From the NCBI GenBank assembly GCA_025642065.1, contig JAODUP010000090.1:779215-843214 (forward strand): DNA of 64,000 bases, given 5' to 3'. Position numbers and translations under genes: made by a program. The stretch comes from Paralvinella palmiformis (Eukaryota; Annelida; Polychaeta; Terebellida; Alvinellidae). The notes under the pieces are model-generated. The model saw only the letters and a program-made list of their open reading frames with translations, was not told the origin of the DNA and did no database searches. Position 1 is the stretch's first letter. Every line of letters starts with the position of its first letter. Positions 49,755 to 61,036 of this stretch are shown piece after piece.

Positions 49755-50720
49755 TATAGTCGAAAGTAGAGTGTTAGTCAATGACAATAGTAGCCCGTCA
49801 ACCTGAGTTGAAGTGGAATCCCTCGGGGAAGCGTACTGGGACCTATCCTGTTCGTGATATTTATCAACAATCTACCAGAAATGGTTGCAAGTACTGCAAA
49901 TATATTCAAAGACGACACAAAACTGTTTCTTAATAATATAACATCAGAGGAGGACCGTTACAAAATCCAAACCGACCTTGAGATACTTGTCAAGTGGCCA
50001 GAGGACTGGTAGCTAGGGTTCAATGAAAGGAAGTGCAAAGTCATGCACCTATGATCCGTAAACCCAAAACATGACCACCATTTGATGGGAGTCACCCTAA
50101 CTGTAGCCATTGAGGAAAGGGATCTCGGTGTGATCATAAACGAAGAAGTCAAGTTTCATAACCATGTAGGAACTGCTGTCAAATAATCTTCAATGATGCT
50201 CCTCCTCATAAGAGCTACATGCCTCGATGAAGTAACTGTCCTCAGGCTATTCACCACCCTGGTCAGGCCCCACCTTGAGTATGGGAACATCATATGGTCA
50301 TCACGTTCCAAGATGGATAGTGTAGAGGTGGATCTCCGACATTTACCGTACCGAGACCCCTCGGGACGAGGACACTGAATGGCCTAAATTGTGCCGATGT
50401 GTCGTTAAACAACATTCATCCATCCCCTCGGGACGTTGAAGCTTACATCCCTGAACTACAGACTCAGAAGAGGTGACATGATGCAGGTATATATATATAT
50501 ATATATATATATAAGATCGTAATCAGGATTGATCGTGTCGACCCAGAGCTATTTTTCAACAAATCATGATCTTGACAGACAAGAGGCCATAGTCAGACTT
50601 GAGCTGATTAGCAAATATTTCAGCTAAAGGGTTATCGGTGACTGGAATTCACTACCAGAAGAGGTACTCATCAGCAGCACCCTGAACAGATTTAAATCGT
50701 CTTGACCGTTTATGGCGAAC
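49755..50720 (+). pseudogene. Degenerate CR1/Jockey-like reverse transcriptase
   Basis: Frames with stops and shifts carry RT motifs in order: SGIPRGSVLGPILFVIFINN, an active-site box reading FKDDTK in place of FADD, ILVKWPEDW, RDLGVIINEEVKFHNHV, LFTTLVRPHLEYGNIIWS, and after an interruption DRVDPELFF and VIGDWNSLPEEVLISSTLN. Interrupted by an insertion at about 50310-50435 and by an AT tract (50489-50512). Confidence 0.75.
50357..50435. mobile_element. Short insertion bounded by 12-bp direct repeats
   Basis: CCCCTCGGGACG at 50357-50368 is repeated exactly at 50424-50435. The sequence between ends with GTCGTTAAACAACATTCATC, like a SINE or LINE tail. Probably a target-site duplication around a short retroposed tail within the RT relic. 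Confidence 0.5.
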
Positions 50721-52078
50721 AGAGCAATACAGGATACCGTGATTTAGATTAGACTATAAAACAAGATCGGAAGTTTAACAGGCTTTGCCTCTTTTCCGTA
50801 TATCTGGTATCAATGTATCAGGGTATCAAATTCTTTGGACAATGACATTTCAGCTTAGAGCTGTTGTACACATCTGAACACACAATTAAGACGCATTATA
50901 ATAGTGTAACAAGAAGACTCAAGTCTACATTTGAGACTAAACACATGTCTTCAATACATAGTACTAACATTTATAACGGCAAACATCGCACTTGCGCTGC
51001 ATCTCACAATAAAGCCCATTATAATTCTAAAGGCATTATTATACGCAAGAGTAATGGAACGGTCAGTATAGCCTTTTTAGGGGTATATATTTCAGCTATG
51101 TAATTAATTTATCAGTCACTTTGTTTACAAGACCAGTTTATTATGTCATATCTTGTGTCAACATGTAATCAACCAATCATTAAAAAAGATTAATTCCACA
51201 ACAAATCAATGAGCTCATAGCAAGCAACCAAATCCACCATTTTCCAGAAATGTTAAAACGGCATTTGAACGTTTAAGCCAATGTTTGGAAAACAAACTTT
51301 TAATGTGTCCTTGTGAAAACGTTAACTAAATTAATATATCCCCCCCCCATTCATTTGATCCTTTAGCATATTCAAATTGCACATGTACCGTCTTCAACAA
51401 CTGTTCAAGTATTAACTCGTGAATGTCATATGTATTTATGTTACAATGTTCTTTTATTCTTGTTTGATCATTTACTTATAACCTAACATACAAATTCTAT
51501 GGAATTTCGCCTCATTATTAGTTAATAAATTGAATTGAATTAAGGATTTATAAACATATATATTGGATACCTAAAATAATAGTGTGTGTAGTGCATGGTT
51601 CCCACAGCCAAGGAGATATTATTTTCCAGGATATTTCCAGGATAAAGTATACAAGATATAAGGGAAATAAATCAAGATATGTGCGAAAAAGCATATCATA
51701 TTTATTCAAAGTATGATCGATTATTAAATTTTTTATGGTACAGCCTCACCCATTTTAGTTGTCTGATCTATTCACTTTTATTTAATTTTAACTGACATGG
51801 CATATTAACACTATGTATCGGTACCTTTTTTTTCTTGTACAATTGAAGTTTTCTACTACAGACGTAATATTTATTCATGGGCTTTTTGTGCTAAGTGGAT
51901 TTCCTGATTTTGTAAAATTCAAGGACATTTTCCGGACCTGAAAAAATTGTTATTTTCCGGGTTTGTCAGGACGCGTGGGAACCCTGGTATTTCATGCGCA
52001 GGGACATATTTATGGCGGTTTTATTAATACGCAAATATCGGGGATACTGAATACATGTGCGATGTGGCGAGGGTCCGG
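50721..52078. other. Intergenic
   Basis: AT-rich, no gene recognised. TAATAAATTGAATTGAATT near 51522-51540 resembles a LINE tail. Confidence 0.4.
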
Positions 52079-52351
52079 ACCCGCTTAGGTTGGTTTTGTT
52101 GTTCGGGGAGAATCCCCAGGCTGTCGCTTAATCAGCACAGCCTCTATGTTGGAGTGGTTGAGAAATCTCCTCCCCCACCACTCACAGGGGAGCAGTACGG
52201 AAAGATGGAGCCGAAATACCAGAGTGTTTTACGTCCTCAGGGGGTTTTTAACGTCCCCCTTTATTTTAAATAATTCAGTGGAGACGGCAGCGCCATTTAA
52301 CGTGGTCAGCCACCCACGATGTAGTGAGCCGAGAAATTAAACCCGCTTAGG
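52079..52351 (-). mobile_element. 5'-truncated SINE family A with target-site duplication
   Basis: Element 52090-52340 lacks the tRNA-like head but keeps the body and 3' end. ACCCGCTTAGG flanks it exactly at 52079-52089 and 52341-52351. Head loss with an 11-bp duplication is the mark of LINE-driven insertion. Confidence 0.88.
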
Positions 52352-52479
52352 GTTACATCAAAGACTATTTATAACAAGACGTGTTACTTCGCGTTTTAAC
52401 ATGGGGCGCCATTTTGAATTCGTGGAGCGCCTGGGCCCTAGCGACCGGAGGTAGATTGCACGGACAGCTCCCTTTGTTA

Positions 52480-53810
52480 ACATGGCACTGGTTCATTCTG
52501 CGCCTCTTTCGGCTGCAGTAACAGGAAAAGTATGCACAAATAAAGACATTCCCGAAAGGAAATGAAAGCTAGTGTAAAAATTTGATATGATCTGGCTTTT
52601 TTAAAATACAGGATATTTAAGCATAACAATTTGAAATAGACACGCCTCTACTTGACATGACCCAAGCAGTAGGCCCAATCTTATTAAATTTTATTGAACC
52701 ATATCAACCTATTAATAACAAAATGGGTATGTAAGATATACATAAGCTTACAGTTACATGTATTGGAGCCATTGAAGATGTTACGGGTGGGAGGTATATT
52801 TTACTTTGTTATTGTTAATAATTTAATTGGACTTCTAAAATTACATTACTATAATCAGATAATTTTTCCCTAATTACAGTAATTATAAGTAGCTGAGTAT
52901 TTACATGATCACCTGCATCCATATTTATTTTTAAACATAAGCTTTTGGTACTTATTGATATATATGGACTTCTATTTATAATTTAAATGTTATGAAATTA
53001 ATTATTAAATACCTCAACTAGTGGTAGAAACATTCATTTTTTTTTTTTTCTATTGACAGACGTAAAAGATGGGTTATTAATTGTTGTCTTTCAGATATAT
53101 GATGAGGAAAGATTTAAATTACTTGAATTCTAATTGTAGAATGTATGCTATGCATTTCACTGAAACAGAATTCATGAACCAGACAAGAGATAAACTTATC
53201 TAGAATGCTATTCCAACTATATTTGATGTACCAAATCCACCGCATGCATCCACTGAAATCAAAGAGGAAGGTATTAACAGATAGGAGACCTATACAGGAG
53301 ACAGGGCCAGCTGTTATGGTAATTAATATTTATAAATATTAATGGTGAAAATTGGTATTATAAAATTAATTAAATAAGAAACAAGGCATCAAACCCATGA
53401 AATTTTGTCAGCCCATTTCATATCTTAATACAAAAAAGGATTACCAGCACCTGAATTAGTACCTGAATGTTCAGCTCATATGCTTTAATTGGTATACTTC
53501 TCTTCATAACTTAAATGCATATCAAATCAAATTCTTTAATCAACTTGAAAAAGGAAAACATGTCTTTACACATTGTGTATGCACTTGGTTCAAGTCATTA
53601 TTTTACAAGGTATTGTTCTGTTTCAGTCCTTGAAATTCTATGATGATGAGATACCAAGTAAACAAGCCAATCTCTTGGTTACAGATTTACTGTTATTGGA
53701 TGTGATAGATGATTTTGAGTTATCTGTTACAGTAGTCAATGCATGTGTCTATTACATCTCTGGGTATATTCTGTCTAACTTTAAACAGTTCATTGATCTG
53801 GATTAAATGT
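52480..53810 (+). pseudogene. THAP-domain / P-element-like transposase relic
   Basis: At about 52490-52540 the frame reads SFCASFGCSNRKS, the zinc-binding start of a THAP domain (C-x4-C). After an intron-like gap with an acceptor near 53060, RKRWVINC and, in another frame, RKDLNYLNSNCRMYAMHF and NAIPTIFDVPNPP match the rest of the domain; the third zinc ligand Cys is Tyr here. A later frame (about 53625-53806) with ELSVTVVNACVYYISGYI resembles the C-terminal region of P-element-like transposases. Frameshifts and stops make it non-functional. The link between the two halves is inferred from order and distance only. Confidence 0.55.
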
Positions 53811-54594
53811 CATATTTTTGTAGTAATGGTTGTTTAGAACTGGAAGCAATTTGGGTTATTCTGTCCATTTGATAACAAATGACTGATTATAACTGTAGAT
53901 GAACCCGTGGCACAAGAAATTTGATTATTGTATGAAAGTACTAATTTCTCTATCTCTAACATGTTAACGCAAACATAAACATTGCTAATATTCTATGTAT
54001 ATTCTTTGTTCTCAGCTTGGCAGGCCTATATTTTGCATGGTCTGTATCATTGAGGTGTAGACTTTAAATGAACTTATGATTTTTTTAGTTAATATATGAT
54101 TGACGGACATGATGAATATATGGTGAATTGTGTTATGGTTGCGTTATAATAGCTGTATATATCATTATATGTATATATCCAAATAAATAAAAAATTATCG
54201 ACTATGATAAACTGACATGATGAAAGTATGTTTGTATGCATTTACCTCATATATACCTAATTGCTTTCATTAAAACAAAGCTGTGAAATAACCTAAACCA
54301 CGTTCAATTATTTTCTGATCAGCTGTCAAAGTGATCGCAAATTGTAGGCTATGAATTAAGTGACTGGGCTGTGAAATCACTTAATTCTTCATTTACAGTT
54401 TCAGGGCTTCGTTTTTTCGATATCATGTGTGCACAATTAAAGGGTTAATTAATAAAAAAAGTATGTGATCATGTAACATATAGTACTAGTATACGTATTG
54501 GCAACCATGCGCACACATGTACACGATCACATGTGGACAACCAGAGAGCTTTTGTTTATCTGAGAAAAGTACCCGTGCGCTAGGTGCGCTACTG

Positions 54595-54767
54595 GTTCAA
54601 AATCCAAAATGGTGCGGCAAGAGTAACACCTAGCCCCATTGACCTAAAAGAACAATGAACACCTCTCTCTATATATAAGCCATTGACCTTTCTTTCAGGT
54701 TTTATATTGAGGTCAATGATATAAGCTCTCTGGTGTTACTCTTGCCGCGCCATTTTGGATGTTGAAC
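54595..54767. mobile_element. MITE with about 36-bp terminal inverted repeats
   Basis: Left end 54595-54630 and right end 54732-54767 are inverted copies with two mismatches; shared core GGCAAGAGTAACACC. About 100 bp between, no coding. The sequence just right of it (TTAAAACGTCATGTAACAC and CTTGTTATAAACAGTCTTTG) has an inverted relative at about 52355-52400. Confidence 0.8.
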
Positions 54768-54839
54768 GGATTAAAACGTCATGTAACACATCTTGTTATA
54801 AACAGTCTTTGGTAATATCTCTCTCTATATAAGCTCTCT

Positions 54840-56285
54840 GATAATACGCAAGAATTTTTATACGCAATTGGGTACTTGCGTAATGGGATATACGCCCATG
54901 CATGCATTGCATACTAGATCTAAATGGAAATCTTTCTTCTGAATTGCTATTTTAGAATACAAATTAGAATTTTAGGTATAATATTACTAAACTGTTTGTG
55001 GTGTAACCAGCATGCCAAACAAATGGGGAAACTGCTTTGCAGCTATGCTTTTCTGTGGGCTGTACCTTTGATGTGACTATTCAAATAAAACCGGCCGCCG
55101 TTGCCGACATTTATTGATTTGACGCAATTTAATGGATCGCGCCAGGCGATTGTTGCCAGTTGGATCACGGCACTTCCACTCATTGTATTCGGTAATCTGT
55201 AGCCTTTCGGATCCTCCCTAAATTTGCATTTTACGTTTTGTTGGAGACTTCATTTATCACATAACTCTGTAAGCTAGGTTTACTGAACTCGTGTTTCATG
55301 CAGAATGGCGGATGACGCATAACATAGCAACGGTATATAGTGAAGTAGCATGGAACAAGTAGTGTAATTGTTTGGAAATTTACCTTTTTTTTTGCTAATA
55401 GATAATATTATTTGTATGGGGAAAGTCATCATTCGAGACGGCTGAAGCTAGAAAGTAATGACTTGGACTGCAACCTGTGGCAATAAACTAAAAATATATG
55501 CTAAGGAACAAAATGAATTCAAATATTAAGAAAATATAATTATATTAAAAGTTCAATATAAGTATCTTGTTCTAACAAAACTGTCATTGTTTAAAACTGT
55601 TTTATTCAGAATTTCCAATATGGTTAAATACCATTCATTTTCCAACGGCTTTCTGAATTACAACTCTTCACTCACACTTTGGTGCTAAATATTACATATT
55701 AAAATTAAGGGATGGTTAATTTGAAACTACAGTTATGAATGCAATCGTATATAAATTTGACACTTAATTATTTTTCCCAAATAATTATTTTTTATTGAAA
55801 ATAAATGATCAAGTTGGAAACTGTAATATACATGTTATCAATATAGGAAACATTGTGATCTCTGTGATCTCGCGTTTGGTAAACGGAATATTTTTTATCA
55901 AATGGTTCAGCAAACCCGGTGAAACGCGGCCCACAAACAGACTTTCGTGAAAATTGGCTATTGGCCTTTGAAAAGAATTTTTTTTAATGGAAATTCTACG
56001 GTGGCAAAAATCCAGGTGTTTTCATTCTTTAATAAGATCAAAACACTAGATTTTACATATCACAATTCCTTCTATCAGATATTCCTATCAACAGGCACTA
56101 TAACTCCAGACATGACAGCAGCTGATATAAAGCTTTCCTCAGTTGTCATCTATTTGACCTCTAAACACATTTAAGGCAGGAATTTGCATGTGATGATGCA
56201 AAGTATTTGTGTTACTAAGATAATACATATATCACAACGATTCAACACTACTGCATTCATCCCAACCTTAAACCAGGAAACGGAC
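54840..56285. other. Intergenic
   Basis: No gene or element recognised; the 75-codon frame at 55947-56174 has no family resemblance. Confidence 0.4.
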
Positions 56286-56480
56286 CCCTGAAAAGTACCG
56301 AGGTCCGGGACGGGGCCGCCCTTCCCGGATCTCGGCCTTAGCTAAGTTCTCTCTTTCAAAACTCCAAACTCATTTGGTCTCGAATCTACTTTATTCCTCT
56401 ATTCAAAACTGTACAAAAACTACACACTCCTCGAAACAATACACTCCAGAACCACCACCTCTACTCCACTCCTTGTCCAA
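56286..56480 (+). repeat. Second copy of the hairpin-ended repeat
   Basis: AAAAGTACCGAGGTCCGGGA and the matching arm TCCCGGATCTCGG (56298-56310 and 56323-56335, one mismatch), then TTAGCTAAGTTCTCTC and ACTTTATTCCTCTA, parallel to 32931-33095. Confidence 0.75.
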
Positions 56481-57139
56481 ATTTGTTTACAAAAATCCAG
56501 ATATATATAGGGAATAATTTAAGCCTGAAGCATGATGACGTCAAAAACCAAAACAAACCAGCCGCGTTTTGCATTGTGGAATTTATAGGGGGTCCGCTGA
56601 GCGATAATACCGTGAGAATCTCGCCATTTTAACCTTAAACGTCAATGTTCCGGATCTGTTATAACCATGCTAAAAACTAACTTCTGTGTACCGTTTAACT
56701 CTTCTTCGACACCGAAAAAGCCGGCACTGTTGAAAAATTGTATTCCAAAACTGAAAATCAGATTATAACTATATGCTAATCGTCCGTCATTGCTACTTTA
56801 TAAAATGATAGTAAAGTGTGGTATTCAACATTTTAAACCATAGTACAATAATATTCACTGCACATAACAAAGACTGTTAAAATGTGGTGTTCATAGTAAA
56901 TCACACTAAAATTAAATTTAACGAAAAGAAGAAGAATAGAGTCCAGTATATTGGTAAATTTAATTCATTATTTATGGATATAATAATATGGTAAATTGCA
57001 CTTTATTTACCAATATTATTATCCATGATTTGATGGATAATATTAGTGTTAAATTATACTTTATTTACGCATTTCACTGTTTCAGTCAATTCTTACACTG
57101 ACATTAATTATAAAAATTTGACTCGCAATTTCATTTCGA

Positions 57140-57145
<6 letters not shown>

Positions 57146-57193
<48 letters not shown>
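57146..57193. repeat. (AT)n microsatellite at the end of the inverted L2 tail
   Basis: AT dinucleotides over about 47 bp; matches the AT tract that ends the 34343-35040 copy. Confidence 0.9.
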
Positions 57194-57196
<3 letters not shown>

Positions 57197-57871
57197 TAAA
57201 GATAAAAGTATTATTCAAATAGAATTGGTGAAATAATGGAACGCACTGTGCAGATAAATTACCATATTAAGAATTGCATAAATTACAGCTTTTGTTGATA
57301 AGCATCACATTGCAAGTTCAGGTAGCTGAGATAGCGCACTGCGATGTGTACCAAATCTCGGGCATGTAGTGCTACCGGTGTCCAGTCGACGAATATAATT
57401 ATTTCTGTATGACGGGAGAAATGCCTGAGAGTGAAGGAGGTGTATGCATGCTTTATCATCACTGTACGAGGCGCTACGATAGAACCGCGGTTACAGCACC
57501 TCGCTGAAAACCTCCCAAGTTGTTAATATTAATAATTACAAAACTACTATAGGGCCAATATCCTCGAAAAGAATCTAGCTCAGTGGCGCATCTAGTACAG
57601 GGGTTGGGCAAACTCATAGTCCTGGTACGATGCAAAGTTCATCGACAATGATCAGATGGAAAGGAAATACTTAGGAAGGCTGAAAAGGTGAGTTTTTAAA
57701 TGGTGACGGAAAGAAATTATGCTTGTTTGATGACTTAACATGTTCAGAGAGTGAATTTCAAAGAGTAGGGGCAGCAACTGAAAAAGCACCAGTCCCAGCA
57801 TGAGTTTTAACCCTGGGAATGGACAACAAGTGAAAAACAGATGAACGGAGCTCTCTGTGTAAAGTGGTGGG
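57194..57871 (-). mobile_element. L2-like LINE 3' end, inverted copy
   Basis: Reverse complement of 34343-35030 over its whole length, covering the RT C-terminus (57616-57871) and the 3' UTR, with a small number of differences that disrupt the frame. At higher coordinates it is followed by a SINE A remnant and the 57965-58365 repeat. Confidence 0.85.
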
Positions 57872-57876
57872 GGCAG

Positions 57877-57967
57877 TGAGCTCCGGTGGCCTAGCGGTTA
57901 AGCACTCGGCACTTGGTGCCAACGGTCACAGGTTCGAACCCCTGGGGATTCTCCCCGAACAACAAAC
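57877..57967 (+). mobile_element. Minimal SINE family A: head joined to 3' end
   Basis: AGTGAGCTCCGGTGGCC, TAGCGGTTAAGCACTCGGC, GCCAACGGTCACAGGTTCG and then directly CTGGGGATTCTCCCCGAAC. About 270 bp of the body are missing. Confidence 0.85.
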
Positions 57968-58365
57968 TAAGCCGGCACAATCAGCCTGTTGACCAGTGGA
58001 GACTCGCGTGTCCCTTGATCCAATCTCCGCTGACTTGGCTGTACCATAGCAAACACTCACTAACAAATCTTTCACACATTTAACCCACACCACGAAAACA
58101 TTAATACAGTACAAACCCAACCAAACCCCGCGGCTACGACATATACCCGTGCGATCCCAACAACCGGCTGGGCACAGATCGCCAAGCGGCACGGAACGGG
58201 TGACCACCGACTTCTTTCGCACATCAATCAATCGGAGCACTATGGTTTCACACCCATTTGACCCCACAATTGGTCGGCCACAAACCGCTAAGCGACACCA
58301 AACGGGCGATCACTAATTCTCCATAACATAAATTAATTCGACAACCGGCCATGATTTTACATCCC
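57965..58365 (+). repeat. Second copy of the composite repeat right part
   Basis: Nearly identical to 33965-34342: GTGGAGACTCGCGTGTCCC, GATCCAATCTCCGCTGAC, ACCCAACCAAACCCCGCGG, two related CGGCACGGAACGGG / CAAACGGGCGATCAC units, and the end TTCGACAACCGGCC. Confidence 0.8.
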
Positions 58366-58439
58366 GTGGTGGAGGTAGTGTTATCAAAACCTGATGTGAT
58401 CCACAATTAAAGTACTTTTACAGACTAGTCATGAACCGT

Positions 58440-58555
58440 GAAAAACACACTTAGAAGTCAAAGATGAAACTTCTTTCAGCTATGTCCATACCGAGATTTG
58501 AAGTCAGGTGGTAGGGATGTGGTCCAATGTGCTACCAATTAGACAATGGAGGCAA
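58440..58555 (-). mobile_element. SINE family B copy
   Basis: Minus strand: TGCCTCCATTGTCTAATTGG, TAGCACATTGGACCACATCC, CTACCACCTGACTTCAAATC, then body AAAGAAGTTTCATC, parallel to 14820-14988. Confidence 0.65.
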
Positions 58556-58814
58556 TAAAGATAATAATTATGTGTTTGTAGTTTTATTGATCCACTCTCT
58601 AACACAATACAAGTATATAATAATCAGCAGTTCATAGTTCATCCAGTAATGAATTATTGGTAATGTCCACAATCTGGCCAGGAATTTTCTTCTTGTGGCT
58701 GTTGAGTTGATAAAGGAAGCTGACTGTTGTTTAACTATAGATAAACCACAAAATATCAAACAAAGACTTCAGCAAAGTATGAAAACAGTTAATATGATAT
58801 ATGAAATCCATATT

Positions 58815-59115
58815 TATATAATATTATTAACATAAAATGGAGAGGAAAAAACGTGATCAAATAAACAGGAAAGGGACAGAAATTCACCATATAAACAAGA
58901 CCAAGTGCTTTTATTTACTGTAAACAGGGACAACTGGCCAATCAGGAGAGTATTGGAGTCACGTGGTTATCATATGCAAAAAAAAGGATATTTATTAGCA
59001 AAGATCACCAGCTCACTAAAATCTCTCTCATCCTTCAAGCATAATTATATATTCAGTAAATATTTGCAAATATGACATCTGGTTACAGAAGTAGATTTTG
59101 GAATTATTCCCAGCC
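58815..59115 (+). repeat. Dispersed repeat of about 300 bp, copy 2
   Basis: Direct relative of 42930-43230; shared blocks include ACCATATAAACAAGACCA, ACTGGCCAATCAGGAGAG and TATTCAGTAAATATTT. Confidence 0.65.
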
Positions 59116-59950
59116 CTGCGTATGTTCATCTGGGACTATATTAAAAGCTATAAAAAATTTTTTTAGTAGATAACTGATATTTTTTATGATAGCCTTCAAT
59201 GTAAACTTTGACAGACACTTGTCTCTGAGACGTATGAATGTGTGTTAATTTTCGTGACAGCATTCAGAGTGACTTAATCTTGATAGACACTGTCTGAGAC
59301 GTCAATGATAATTGCATAAATAATAAATTGATATCACACACATGGTGCAGCTTAACGTGTGATATTGACTTCTATGATAACCTTTTTATGTGTGAAAATT
59401 ATAGCCCTCGGTTTCACTGTTTTCCGGCTCAGAACGAGATGGAGTTGATCGTTAGACGCTGCCTAGTCAAACACAAGACAACACAGCAACAAATCATATT
59501 TTTGGGAACTATGTTATAATTAATTAAGGTTCATAGGATGACATATGTTTCGGACAAGTTCTGGGTCTATCTCAATTGTTTTCACAAGATTAACTTCACC
59601 CTGGAGTGGTGTTCCGTAATTGTTTAAATGTTACTACGAAAAGCATATCAATAGATAGAATAATCAAACTTGAGATATTTACGGAATTTAATTTATTTTA
59701 AAATGTAATTATTAGATAATGAGTAATATAATAGTGGTCATTGGTTTTGTATGTTAATTTTACTTATAGATATACTTTTACTTCTTAAACACTATCTGTT
59801 ACCACTCGTCTGCTATTAAACTAAGAGGACCACATTATCCTTGATGTAAATCATATATGCTTTAACTGTTGACGAATAAAGGAAATCAAATAAAAATGCA
59901 ACTATAAAGGATAGCATAACAATTTTTGTAAATTTTATTTAAAATTGATA
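59116..59950. other. Intergenic
   Basis: No gene or repeat recognised beyond AT-rich sequence. Confidence 0.4.
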
Positions 59951-59954
59951 TTTA

Positions 59955-60265
59955 TAATTAACCTGAAATTCGTGTGGTACTAGGTCTAATAAATATGGTT
60001 GACTTCCTCTGATCGATCTGTCCTCGTGTTGGTTTAGATACATATCTCCTACTGTCTCGACCAGTTGGAATTCCTCATTCACACCATCATATCCTGGGGT
60101 TGACCAGTGTCACCAGTCAATCTTTGGATAGTTGATGTCTCCCACTATAAGGATATGAGACTAATTTAACTGTGCTGCTTCCTTCAGTATTTTTCTCTAT
60201 TGTTATTTTTCTCTCCAATGTTTGGGCTTCTGTAGATATATCCAGTGATCAACTCATCGTTCTCT
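59955..60265 (-). pseudogene. Non-LTR retrotransposon endonuclease domain fragment
   Basis: Minus-strand frame with DELITGYIYRSPNIGEKN, then after a stop LILIVGDINYPKIDW (the GD-N motif of AP-type endonucleases) and EEFQLVETVGDMYLNQHED plus YLLDLVPHEFQ, the order found in CR1/Jockey-like elements. Only this domain is present. Confidence 0.7.
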
Positions 60266-60374
60266 TATAGTCTAGTGGATAAATATATGGATTCCTGATA
60301 AGGTGTTTGCATGCTTTCCAGTATGTAGATTTTTCATGCAGTAGATTATTATGCATTGCTGTAGATTACTATAT

Positions 60375-60806
60375 ATTGCGTGCTGTAGATTGCTATGCCT
60401 CTGCCAGTATCTGCCTCCAGGTTGGAGTACATCCATATAATACCCCAATTGGATTGCGATAGGTCTGAATGATGAATGAGCGGCCAAACAGATATGGATC
60501 AAGCATATTAAGAGACCAAACAATAGCCTAACATTCCTTCTCAATAGTCGAGTAGTTTTGCTCACCAGGAAGTAACTTTCTACTAAGATAACATACAGGA
60601 TGTTCTTCTCCCTTGACTATTTGGAACAAAACTGCTCCTAAACCACGGTCACTAGCATCAACCTGAACCATAAATGGAACATCAAAATTTGGTGCACTCA
60701 GAATCGGAGCTGAGGACATTAGAAACTCCAAACGTACAAACACGTCTTCGCATTCCTGAGTCCAGATAACTGTTAAAGGAGCCTTCTTCGTGTCATTTAT
60801 CATCAA
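60375..60806 (-). pseudogene. Ty3-type retrotransposon RT/RNase H connection, broken
   Basis: Minus-strand frame with PNFDVPFMVQVDASDRGLGA, HPVCYLSRKLLPGEQNYSTI and EKEC, then a TAG stop, after which the same frame goes on with VWSLNMLDPYLFGRSFII. This is the RNase H-like start of Ty3/gypsy polyproteins. Orientation is opposite to the gag and integrase remnants next to it. It decays before 60375. Confidence 0.8.
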
Positions 60807-61036
60807 TTACCGGGCCATATACTACACAATCTGGTTCCGTTCTATGATATTTATAGTTCATTCAGATACCCTTTTAGTTTCATTTTGTGCTGGCTGCATA
60901 TGGTTGGTTATATTGTGAACAAGTTCCGTTGTGCTTTGTCACAGACGATACCTGTTTGTAGGTATTTACGGTTCCTGTGTCTGTTGCTTATTTGTATTTT
61001 GTTGTGCGTTTAAGTAAATATAATCTGAACATCATG

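Noticed and set aside
57926..58267. 113-codon minus-strand frame
   Set aside because: Lies entirely in the repeat shared with 33965-34342, where the frame is not preserved.
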